Assembly: GCA_030248295.1 (NCBI GenBank)
Contig: JASANH010001073.1
Coordinates: 124,001 to 188,000, forward strand
Source: Mesodorylaimus sp. YZB2_4
Lineage: Eukaryota; Nematoda; Enoplea; Dorylaimida; Dorylaimidae
Direction: 5' to 3'
DNA: 64,000 nt
Shown here: in pieces, positions 11,578 through 22,931 of the stretch
How the letters are laid out: every line of letters begins with the position of its first letter
Numbering within the stretch: the first letter of the stretch is position 1
Notes under the pieces: generated by a model
Seen by the model: only the letters and a program-made list of their open reading frames with translations
Told to the model about the DNA's origin: nothing
The model's database searches: none
Program-made: the position numbers and the translations under genes

Positions 11578-13025
11578 CTTTAGTTGAGGGCGTGCCTGCA
11601 CAGAGGATCCAGCTTCACACGCCTAATTTGTAATAATCCATATATTTTGAATCGAGTTCATATAACGTACTGCTAATTATGTTATTGTTTACACTTCGAA
11701 TTGTGATTTTGTCCAGTTCATAAACGTCGTTTAAAATATTGTCAACCTGCACTAGTTCCTGGCAACTGGTTTCATACGTATGATTTTAAACTTTTGGTAA
11801 CACTCCGAAAATACAACTAATTTGCTAGAATGATGCTGCTCGATTGCAGTTTCGCTAATTTTTTGGAACATGTTTACAAGGTGCTGTTTTGCTTATGCAT
11901 TCGAAGGAAACTTGTTCGTCCAAATCATCGATGATTTCGAATAATCCTCTCATTTTCATACTGTTCATTCTGGAAAAAAAACATCATGCCTGCGAGGTTT
12001 GTCGCATTTTTTCTGCCATTGTTCCTTTGGTTAGATTGAACAAGTCAGCAGTAGGAACTTTGAGTCGGAAGTGTGACACGCGGTTGAGTGTGGGATGATG
12101 CTGAAGGCGAGTCATATCTGGGACTGAATTACAAAAGCAGTAAGTCGAGCGACTAAAGATATGAAAACGAAGGATTAAAAATGAAAATTACAGCTACAAT
12201 TTGGCACAGAAAACTGCGACTTTTTATTCCCTGGAGTGTGCTAGGTGCGACAAAGAATATGATATTGCCCATGCGGTAACCAAAAATAAAGATAAGCTTA
12301 ATAAGAAATGTGTCACATTCCGCATTAGCGGCAGAAGCGGGCAGCGTTAGCTCACATGGATAACATATAAGATTTCGGGGGATCACCAATCGTGGGCAAG
12401 ACTGACCAGACCAAAAGGGAAGTTGAGCTTCAAAAGGGAAGTTCAAACTCTAGGTGCAAAAATGTGAACACAGGAGAATAACTGATCGGCCCTGGGAACG
12501 AGCAAATAATAAAGGATTGAAAAGGGTTTCTGAGAGACTCGACCCGTATGCAATATGCTTGGCAAGTCGACTTTTTTTGATCCCCTTTTTATGGGCTCTA
12601 TCGAAAGTACTCACAAAGCTGATTGTCTCGGCCGAAGGAAAATTTTTCTAAAATGCCCATATATGGGAATATAGCAGATTATAGGTAAAAAGTGGTCACT
12701 TTTGGTCCAAAACTCATAAGCTGCTTTTCTTGGGCTTAGAACACTTCTAAGCCCAAAAATCACCGCTACATTCTGAGGAATCCGAATCTTTTCATAAAGT
12801 CTAGCTCTAACCGTTCATGAGATATTCAACAAAAACCGTCCGTAATCAGCCGTGATCAGGCACATAATCCATTATTGGCAAATTATTAAAATAGTCCAAA
12901 CCTGTTTTTTTTACTGGAATAGTAGCCTAGGGCCACAATATCACAAAACAGCTTGAAATTTCACGACCATAGATTATTGTGCACATGTGTGGGATAACGC
13001 TTAGTTTAGAAATAAGATCGTGTGG
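11578..13025. other. Intergenic
   Basis: Nothing recognised. AT-rich, with short reading frames only. Confidence 0.4.
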
Positions 13026-15530
13026 GAGGGCCAGATTCATCAAAGAGTAGACCAGTTGGGAGCCCAACAGCTGGTTCCAAACCAGAACTTTCCCAAGTAT
13101 TGTAAGGTAGCGATGACACCAGTCGTCAGCTTGTTTGCGGAGAGCAGCTTTTTTTAATCGAAATTGATTTTATGTATAGCATCCTGATCAGAAGACAACG
13201 TAATACCAAGTAGCCTGAGTTTATCGACGCGGCTAATTCCGTCTGGGGTTTAAATCTGGCCCGGCCTAGGGCCCAAAGGCAAGCACTCAGTTTTCTTTTT
13301 ATTCGATCGCAGACCAGAAACCTGTCCAATTTTCATCCAGGAGACGTAAGGCTGAATCGGTTGACTGACTATCAGCCAGGAACAGTGTCGTATCATCCGC
13401 ACATTGGCTAGAAAAGTTGTCTTGACCACCGACATTCAGTCCACGAACTTCCGGGCGATACTGTAGCGCCGTTGTTAGAAAGTCAATAGCGATAATGAAC
13501 AGGTAAGGTGACGAAGGGCACCCTTGGCTAATGCCCCTGGCTAGCTGAATTCGGTATGCCCCTGGTTAGAAAGAAAGGGGTTATTCCCTACCTCGCTGCA
13601 AGAGTCTTTGTACGGGGTTTGGACTGCTGATATAATGGCCGAGCCAAGATTCTTGTACTTCAGTGCCAAAAATAGGAAATCCCAATTCACTGTATCAAAA
13701 GCTTTCTCAAAGTCCAGCGCTAGCAATAGACCAGACCCCTGCGGGTCTGACTTCGTACACTCGATAATGTCATGGGCCATCCTGACATTTTCTCCAATGT
13801 ACCGACCTGCCATGAAGCCAGTCTGGTTACTGAATCAGTGAAGGCAGGGGCTTCTTCAGCCGGGTTGCCAATGCCTTGGCCAATATTTTGTTGTCGCAAT
13901 TGAGAAGCGTGATCGGACGCCAGCTTCCCAAATCCGTAGGATCCTTTCCAGGTTTCGGCAACAACGAGATGACACCTTATTTTGACTTGGCGCTACTTCG
14001 CCCACTTCCAGCGAAGATTGGATAGACTCGATGCATGGCTTTCGGAGTACTTCCCAGAAACACCTGCACCATTTAACGGGCAGACCATTCCTACCTGGCG
14101 CCTTGCCCATCGCCATTCCCTTTGCTGCATTTTCAAACCCTCAGGACTGCAAGGGTTGATCAAGCTGAGCTTTGGCTTCATCGCTTAATTTACGCTAATC
14201 ATGCTCACAGACCCTCTGTAGCCAATCGTCAACTTCCGAAGCTTCCACTGCGTCTTTAGTGTAAATTTTAGCGTGAAAGTTGTGCCAGGCAGTTTGGATC
14301 TCCGAAGAATCAGTCATCTCCTTGCCCGTTCCATCCACAATCTTTAATACACACTTTCTTACCGCCATCCGCTTTTCAAGACCAAGAAAGTATCTGTTTG
14401 GTTTCTCCCCATACCCTATCCAGCGAACTCGAATACGCAAGATAGCTCGGCAGACGTCGTCCTCTAGGATAGTCTGCAACTCCGACTTCGCGTGCTCCAG
14501 CACAGCTCTCTCATATTGGGACAGTACTGTATTGGCTCCTGAGCGTCAAGGCGATCAATCATTGCTTGCAAGTGCAGCTTATACTGCCCGCCGCGAGTTT
14601 ATTTGAGCACTGTATTGCATTGACACATCGCGAGCAGTCATCTTTAGAAAGTCCCACTTTGACCTGCTATCCCAGTCTGCAGTCTTGTGCATGACCTCAT
14701 GGAGCTTTGCCTCGAGTTGGGCTTTGTATTCCGTGTGTCCCAGGATTGTCGTGTTCAACCTTCATATACCACGCCCCCGTGGGCGGAAACTAGGCCCCTT
14801 GATCTGAAAAACCACGCTTTTGTGATCACTGAAAATTGCATTCCTAATAACACAACTCTCCACTTGATACATCATGGCAGCAGATACCAGCCAATAGTCA
14901 AGACGGCATTTAACAGGAGGATGTCGCTGTTGCCACGTAAATTGCCTGGACAGAGGGTGTCTATCCCGCCAGCGGTCCATCAGATTCCAGTCCCCTTGGA
15001 TATTACGGATAGCTCTGACCGCCGGCACCTTCAAATACGTGTTCCCTCCCGACTTATCCAGGCCCTCATCAAAAACTAAGCTTAGGTCACCACCCAAGAT
15101 CACTGGTAATTGTTGTGTATAAGCGCATTAGTCCATCTCGAACTTGTTAGAAGAACCGCTACCGCCGTTGGACTGTACACATTAGCGAGGACTACCCTCA
15201 GGTCCTTCAACCACACTTCCACCAAGATGCAGCGGCCATCAAGGTCACACCATGTCCGAACTGCTGTCACATCAACCCCACGAGATAAGACTATTGCTAC
15301 TCCACATGTATTTCCTGCGCCATGCGAAAACCAGATACTTTTCGAATGCCCCCACTGCTGTTGCCAAATATGTTCACCACCTGGCTTACTGTGCGTTTCT
15401 TGTAGAAAACTAATGTCGAACTGCATACGCTTCATCCAACTGAAAACCTCTTTCCTCTTCAATTCAGAACCCAGTCCACGAACGTTAGTAGTTGAGATAG
15501 AGCAATTGTACGACATGATTTGGTATGAGA
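13026..15530 (-). mobile_element. Broken LINE retrotransposon: endonuclease and reverse transcriptase
   Basis: Minus-strand remains of a non-LTR retrotransposon ORF2. From 15516 down: an APE-type endonuclease (NVRGLGS, then FLQETHS, the active-site Glu, then VILGGDLSLVFD and FSDHKSVV). From about 14120 down: reverse transcriptase blocks (GKAPGRNGLPV; LALDFEKAFDTVNW; ISQGCPSSPYLFII; an active-site box reading CADDTTLFL). The endonuclease type and the KAPGxDGLP-like motif place it nearest L1/Tx1-like elements. Reading frame is lost several times (near 15105, 14700, 14190, 13850, 13540), so it is inactive. The copy seems cut at its 3' end near 13 kb; no target duplication or A tail was found. 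Confidence 0.88.
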
Positions 15531-16596
15531 TAATACACTACCCCACCACTATCCAACAACTTATTTTACCCCCGATCCCACCAGTTGATTTTACCGGTAA
15601 AATCAACTATGCTAGGTCAACCATAAAAAAAAGAATTAGACCAACATGTAGTGAAAAAGTGAAAAAGTTATGACATGCCTCGACTCTGTATATTGCGATG
15701 AAGCAATAGCGATGAAGAGACAACAGCAAGATCGGCTTAATTCGATAATGATAGCAACACTGATTTTACTTAGCCTAGGCTGACCTTGCTGGACGCGTAT
15801 CGAAACTGAGAATGTACTCATTAATTCCAGTTATTTATAATGACTGAAACTCGACCTGATAAATAGCTTAAGAAAACCCGGATGACTAAAGTGTGCTTTA
15901 GTTAGTGAGCAAAATAGACTCATCTCCTTCGTGTGTGCAAAGAATGAACGACCTCAAACAAAAAATCCCGATCCCGATCGGGCTTGCCCTGTTCCCGATC
16001 CCGGAAAAAAGTGATCCCGGCCTCCCTAGAGGTGACCAGCCCTCACGGCAGGTTCCCTGTGTCTTTACGGAGCACCTCCACACGAGGGCATACTGGGTGA
16101 GAAGGGGTTCAGGCTTAGCTTAGGGACCTTCCCGACTGGTGTTTGAGGACAGTTTCACAATTCTCTGCTCCTTGGGTGGGCGTCCGCCATTTGTCAGTAG
16201 CAGGGTTGTCGCCCAGAGCCAGGTGTCCTAAGCCAGCGACAAGCTACTAAACTGCCGTCCTCTGTCGGAATAGAACCTCGGCCTCGCAGTCAGGGTTGCG
16301 GGCCAGCAAGGCGGATCAACGCCTTAAACCAGCTTAGCCGTCACCTTCCAACTTTTTCCTTTCGGGTCAGATGCCATTCTAGTTGGGAATAAGAGTCCTG
16401 ATGAACCCGAAATTGTATTATCGAGAATGAACGACCAAGTAGAAGAGAAGACAAAAAAGTTTTAAAGGTCATTAAAAGTCATCAAAAGTTTTTCACGCGC
16501 ACTACGGGAAGGAAAAGGGCTTTCTTCAAAAGAAAAAATCCCCCCCCGCCCCCCCCCGAAATCGAACGACAGGGGAAGCATGATGCAATCCAGAAA
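15531..16596. other. Intergenic, repeat-like
   Basis: No gene. A (CCCGAT)-rich stretch lies at about 15967-16020. GC-rich sequence at 16020-16340 looks like an old repeat but I could not match it to another copy. C homopolymers interrupted by a G lie at 16541-16557. Confidence 0.4.
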
Positions 16597-17037
16597 TCAC
16601 ACATCATTGCACAGATCGCCATAGCATGAGCAAACAGCGATAGCCTTTGGGACGGCGGTGCTAAGCTTAACAACATCGCTAATAAAGTAATCACGGCATA
16701 AGTCTCTTCGAAACCATTGATGCTGCCGGACTACCGTTTGATTGAAACCGTCCTTTAGCATAGAATCGAAACATCCGCGAATTGATGAGGTGAAATTCAA
16801 GCCTACAATGCAGCTAGCCAAACAAAGAAAGACAGTAATTCAGGAAACGTCACTCACCACCGGCAGTCAGCTGTTCTTGCATGGTAATGCAAGCAGACTG
16901 GCAAGGAACTGCACCAATGTCGGTCAAAGAATGATCGCATGCAACGCTGAAGTTCAACGGTTTTTTGTAAATTCGTTGCAAGTGAGGCCAGCTGTTCTCG
17001 TACAATTTTGACATGCAGCTGTAGCATCTAATGAGGC
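16597..17037 (-). CDS. ODR-2-like Ly6/uPAR-fold protein, 5' exon missing
   Basis: Two exons, 17037-16858 and 16802-16597, joined in phase 1 across a 55-bp intron. The first opens RCYSCMSKLYENSW, the typical start of a Ly6 three-finger domain, and continues NFSVACD and CQSACITMQ. The second has SIRGCFDSML and ends CSCYGDLCNDV, the C-terminal CxC..DLCN signature of the fold. The pattern CYSC..YE..W..L..Y, NF, C..C and IRGC is what I know from nematode ODR-2/HOT proteins, which are neuronal and GPI-linked. Here translation stops directly after LCNDV, so no GPI hydrophobic tail is encoded in this exon; the form may be secreted, or another 3' exon may exist. A phase-1 signal-peptide exon should lie upstream but I could not place it. 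Confidence 0.78.
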
Positions 17038-19395
17038 CTAAAAGCCAAGCAAGGTCAACTGCTTTTCAGTTTACTCAAGTGCCCTCCGTGGTAGCCGTTG
17101 GGCTCGTGCCTGGGTCAGCAGGCATGACCACCAGGCCCCTATCGCTTGGATGATACTGTAGTTTGGTGAGCTCGAATTTCTACGATATGACCTGATAGAT
17201 GGGAGTGTGCTCCCCTCTATCTTGAACTTCTGCCACTGTATTGTACCAGTCACAATCCTAGACTGATATGATATCAGCTTCTGCCGTAAATTCGCGCTTG
17301 GCGTCCTGATGGTGCGGCCTGAAGTTCAAAGGGCAGATAGAGAGGATTTACAGAAAGCGTCAAAATGCACACCTTTACGTTTTGACTTTTATCATATCAA
17401 AATCCAGCAGGGTTCTGATGATACACCAGCAGTGAGCTCGCAGAAATCGGTGACCAGCAAGAGCAGTCAAAACTCAGTACAGTTGTAAGTACTGTCACAA
17501 CTGCGCGGCGTTTCGATCAGGGTTGGAAGCATAGCACGCGGGCAGGACGTCTTTTAGACAATTTCCTACTCATTGGCAAAACGCCGAGTATATCTGGGTC
17601 TAAGAGGCTAGAGCAAGACAGAGAATAAGGGTGTATTGACGGGACTCATCGAAGCAGACGCAGAAGAAAAACGGCATCTAAACTTTACACAGACTTGCTG
17701 CTTCTGCCATAGTAACTCAAGTTTTCCCAAGTCGACTCTCAAATTTACCTGAAGTCGTAAAATTGTTTGAAGTAGCGCTTCTTTGGCCATGGAAGAAAAC
17801 AAAAATCCACCCAACAAAAATCAAGTAACTGGATAGTCCCGCCATTTTTTCAGACGTGCGTAGAATATGAACACCGATCGTGAGTAAATAACATTCCAGT
17901 CACGAACAATGAAAATGCTTCTTGCTAGCAGTTTTCTGGAGGTTTGTCGCTAGTCTACTTCACTTTAGTGGGAGCGGTAAAAATGGGGACCGAGTGATAA
18001 ATAGGAACAACTGTTTTGCTACCATCACCAATCCGCCACACATAAACACACCTGAAGTTTGAAAAGACTTCTCGCACGTCCACAATCACACAAGCACACC
18101 GAATTGTGAAGGCCTTTTAAAATTAGCAAAGACTACAAGCACTTCCATAAGAAATTACTCATACCACAGAAAGGTTTCCCTTAGCTGGTTTTACGTTCTG
18201 CTACTGTGAGCTTCACAATTAAGCACTGCCATCATTTCGCGCAAACAAAGTAGACTGTGTTTTCTTAGATGGTTGGTAGGAGTGTACAGCAACAAATACC
18301 CACAAACTGCCCTGCTCGACAGCTTATCACTCTGATTTGTGTGCTTCCCTAGCTCGGACACCTGAGCTAGGACTCATTGAATTCGACCTTCCGCCAATAT
18401 CCGTGTCTGCGCACTAAACCGGTGTCCACAAAGCGGGAGAAAATCTGCACGTCACATTTTTGGGACCCGCACCTGAATGGGACAGGACGTGACACGCTCG
18501 TACCTCCTGGCATGACTTGATTGTCGCAGTCCTGCCGATGTGCGTGTCCATCCTACGAAGATATTGTAGCACTCACCTGGCTGCCTTTTCTCTCTCGTCC
18601 CTTTTACCTTTGCCAGTACAGTAACAGCTCTGTAGTCCAGCCGGCATCTTCACACATGTAGCCATGTGTAGACATGGCTCACATATTAGATGATGTCAAC
18701 TGACTATGACTCAATCACATGTACGGATCGGCCCAGCCACATTCAGCGATCCAGGGAGACAGAATTCCCAGCACTCACAGTCAGTTCGGTCAGTCGTGCC
18801 CACCACTGTGTTCATACTATGAAGCACTCCACGAGATATGCCATGTTCACTGTAGTGTTCACCGAGCCTGGTCTGAATGCTTCGTAGAGTTTTCGAACTT
18901 TGACACGATTAGCTGCTGACAATTTCCCTTTGACATTGGCGATACAAACAGGAAATTCTTGATGATCGAGTTACAGAAATGAATATTCCACTCTTTCTTT
19001 TCTTTTCACTCGCATCGCAAGAAAATATACTTCTTACTTGCACAAAACACGAGGGATTACAGAATAATACGGTTGCTGTAAGCCCTTGCGCAAAGCATAG
19101 CCAAAGTGAAATGTGCCTAAATCTCATTCTGACGTCAATGAGAAGCGAAAGGCAAATCCCTAAAGTCTTCCCCTTTTGAACCATTAGAACATTGGTCCGC
19201 ATACTAAAATCGTGCTACAAATGTGAACTCATTTCCACTATTCCGAGAGCTTAGCCTAGATTATGGACGAAATACCCATTTTCTAGACTAACTAACCACG
19301 CGTAAGAAATACTGCAAGAAATACTAAATGCATAGAATATTAGACTGCACATTCATTATCGGCCTGTGATTAACTGTGTTAGAGCTTAGGACTAA
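17038..19395. other. No exon located
   Basis: Should contain the 5' exon and promoter of the Ly6-type gene on the minus strand. No confident signal-peptide exon found. Otherwise unremarkable. Confidence 0.4.
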
Positions 19396-19438
19396 AAAAA
19401 TTCCTCCATGGCGTCAATAGCGCCATGGAGGAATTTTT
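19396..19438. repeat. Perfect 18-bp inverted repeat with 7-base loop
   Basis: Arms AAAAATTCCTCCATGGCG and its exact complement enclose TCAATAG. A third partial copy, TCCATGGCGTCAA, follows at about 19442. A perfect young hairpin of this size suggests a small palindromic element or a transcribed stem-loop. Confidence 0.7.
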
Positions 19439-22400
19439 CCGTCCATGGCGTCAAAATTAAAGACCTTTCCTATGCATTTTGTGCACACGCTATCTTTTTT
19501 ACTGTGAAGAATCACCCCGCTATGCTAGAAAATAGTTTTTTATTTAATCAAAGTATACGCCCTCTGAGCATGAATTTCAGCTTATCATCACTCCTGCATG
19601 CATTGTTATCTTTCTTATCAGGACTTGCAATGCTTGCACTGCAGGTGCAACATCCAGCCAGCATTTCATGTAGACCTATAAATGCCGTTATGTGAAGTGA
19701 TCGACATAATTTTCAATTTTCGAGATACAGTGTGTTGTGCAATATGCATTTGCAAATATGCATTTCCAAGAATGTGATCTATAGCTCTTCAAGAGATAAG
19801 TTGTTGGAATCAAACGGTAGTCATGTTTTTTGGAACATAGTCTACTTGACTGTATTTCTTAAAATTAGGGCTGTTTTCGCTGAACGTTTGAAAGCATAAA
19901 CTATAAAGCCAGACCACGTCAGATGGTATGTTCGACAAACAGAATGCAGGACGTCAACAGTGATAAGGAATGGATTTGACGCGTTTCCGCTTCGATGACG
20001 CCAAAAGCTCAGACAAAGACAGCGTCCTGGATCAAAGTTACCTTCGGCTTTGATAAAATAGGAAAGCAATAGTCTTTGAGCGCAGAGGGTAGTCATTAAA
20101 GCCAGTCGATATCCATTTCACACTGCGATGATGATCATCTGCAAAAAAATTGTTCAGCAGATTAAAGCCGTTAGTCAAATAACAAAATAATAGAGAGCAC
20201 TTGACACAGCTCTCTCAAGTCGATGGCTACGGCGATCAATCAGCAATGCTAGCCTTGTAGACTCAGCGCAGCCAGAAGGACAGAGCTAGCAGGGGGCATG
20301 CCTTATCAATGTTTGCCCGGCTTGTATGACGGGGAGGGGGGAAGGGACAGAGACAGAGTTGGATTGCGAGCCATTCCAAACGTGCACTGCTATCGATTTT
20401 ATAAGGCGACACGGGTTTGAATGTGTCGTGCGTTGCGTAACGGGACGATGCGCGAGAACATAAAGCTGCGAAAGCAGATGGCCTGAACGAAGGTGGAGAC
20501 ACATGCTTGCTAGCTTGTATGTGCGTGTGTGTGTTTTTTTCTCCGATCTCGTAGCTACATAGCTACTGAGCCGGTGGTGAGTGTGAGCGAGACGGGCACA
20601 TTCTCTCCTCCTTCCAAGAAAAAATGTATTCAATCGTTTTATCTATCTCACTTTTTTCTGGTGCCGTCGAGTGCGGATAGACGATTTTGATTAGTTCCGA
20701 CGAGGGTTGTATCGTTTTATGACCATGCCTGAACTTTTCTCCAATACGTTGGCGAGGATGGAGGAAAGAGAAAAGTGGGAATTGGTATTCGAGCACTATT
20801 CGCTTGGACTCGGGGTCAGATGAATGATAAAATACGATTTGGGCCGAGCTCGCACTGGCTCGTAAACATTCGTGATTAGAAGTTCCTTCCTGGTCGTATT
20901 ATGGGGCAGAGTCATTCTCGAATGAGCTGTTCTCCAACGGGTTGCCTCAATGTTTGTGCGAAGCTTTTTAAATCTATCATAAAAATGTCAGCAAGGAAAG
21001 TTCATCCGGCCTCTCTGGGACCTAATGGTTTCGCTGTGGGCTCTCGTCTTCTTACACAATCAGTTTCTATTTCTAGACTGTTTCTCGTACGTGAGAGATT
21101 TTTCTTATCAGTACGAGCAGTGACTCTGTTTGCTTTTCTAAGTTTCAAAGAATCTCTTTTACACATTTCTGCGGGAAATTCGAATTTTTGCAGCTTCGGT
21201 TTGTTTCATTACTGATTCTGAATTGAATTTTTCTGAATAGTGTATATCGCAAAGTCAGATAAATAATTATTATCGCTTATGTTTTCGCGCTTATTCACCA
21301 ATTCGAGTTTACGTAGTACTCGCCCACATTAGCCCCGCCCGCCCCACCCTAGCAAACCAAATTTCTTTGTGTGATGTCACGCCTACCTCTTTTCGAGAAG
21401 TGAAGGGCGGAAAGGGAATGTTTTTCTGATTGAAGCATGCTTATACCGTTTCCCACACCCAGTTTGGCAGTGGGTGGAGCTCCATTCCCGTCCCCCACTG
21501 TAACAGGCCGATACGCTAGTGGGACCGGCGCAGCTAATTTGTTATGTGCCAATAATCGAAGCGAGCACACGCAAATTGTCCGGATGGCTAGGTGGGCAGG
21601 TGAGGGCAGAGCTTGCTCTGCGTCATTATGCTCGCTTTGATAATTATGGGTTGGAGCAGGTCGATCAAAGCCTGGCTAGCCGGAAGCGGTGTGCCCGACT
21701 CGCTCCGCTAGACACTCTCGGTTTGCTGGTAGCGAGGCAGAGCCTACCAACGTTGTCGCTACGCAACAAGGCGGCCCTTCGACCCCGACAGCCCTGCCCC
21801 TATGCAGTACGATTCTAGCTCGTAGATAGTTGGCGCTCGATCAGCCGGAACGACTCGTATTCCTGGCCGGGCAGCGATTATCGACTGATCATTAGGCGTG
21901 CATGTGACGAGTGCTGCATTCTAGGTCTGCATCGATCGACAGAGCCGATAGAATTGCGGCCAAGACAGGGCTGTCATTGTGCGTACACGTCTTAGCTTGG
22001 ATCCGGTGACGGTGCCCGTGTGTACAGAGGAGAAGAACGGGAAAGCTTGGAATCGGAGCCGCCCGCGCGCCAGTGTCTGCTTATAATAGGGCGGGACTAC
22101 ACAGGAGAGCCATAATTGTTTTTTCAAGGCCTCGACTCGGACAAGCTCGACGTGCATGTCCACAGCGGTGCGAGCAAAAACGAAGACGAACGAAGCCTTG
22201 GGCGGCATTACGAGTGAGAGGAGAGAATTTTCATTCGCTTTGTTCGTTTCCTCATCGCCGAGCCTCCTTCCATATAAGCCGAGCCTGAGGGCGCCCGAAG
22301 CTGGAACTAGGACGGCCCGCGCAACAGCCCGGGATCGTCGTTGCTGTCTCTCCGTCCGATTGGTAGATTGAATTGATAAATTGCTTTCAAGGACTTCATT

Positions 22401-22931
22401 CGCCTTCACCCTCCGCTCGCTCTCATTTTCCCGCTACCGTCGCCGCGTTCGGGCCAGCCCTCGCTCGCCACTCTTTTGGAACAAAAGCGGAAAGACGAAT
22501 AGGAAACGGCGTTAATGGCCGTCGTTGGCCTCGCCTAATAATCATGCCTGGCCTATTCTGGAATTAGAACGAATCGCTTTTTCAGCTTTTTTACTGCTAC
22601 CAATTGGCGTTTGGTGCGCGTGTAACATTTCATTCGCATCCTTTATTGCTTCGATCGCTCCTCCAACCCGAACCCTGGCTGGATTGTTTTCCCCAACTAA
22701 GACTAGGATTACTACAAAATGTCGCTGGCATCGACGCAAATCCAACCAGTCGTCAATGCGCAGCGTGGCAACCAGCATTGAGACTGATCACTCACAGACC
22801 ACGTATTGATTGGGCTGCTGATAAGAGTCGATATCAGTCGGCCGATTCCTTCTTGACCAAAAACTCATCGATTTATTCACACTTGACTGATACTTTAAAT
22901 ATTTGATTGGTTCTTTTGTGATTTTGAAACA
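19439..22931. other. Upstream region of PLC-beta gene
   Basis: No coding exon recognised. From about 21.3 to 22.7 kb the sequence is richer in GC and CG dinucleotides than its surroundings, which fits a promoter or 5' UTR region of the PLC-beta gene starting at 22932. This is inference from position and composition. Confidence 0.4.

Noticed and set aside
14280..15673. Plus-strand frames across the LINE
   Set aside because: They are shadows of the minus-strand endonuclease and reverse transcriptase, which show clear motifs.
21921..22409. 162-codon minus-strand frame upstream of PLC-beta
   Set aside because: GC-rich region keeps frames open by chance; no recognisable domain or splice structure.
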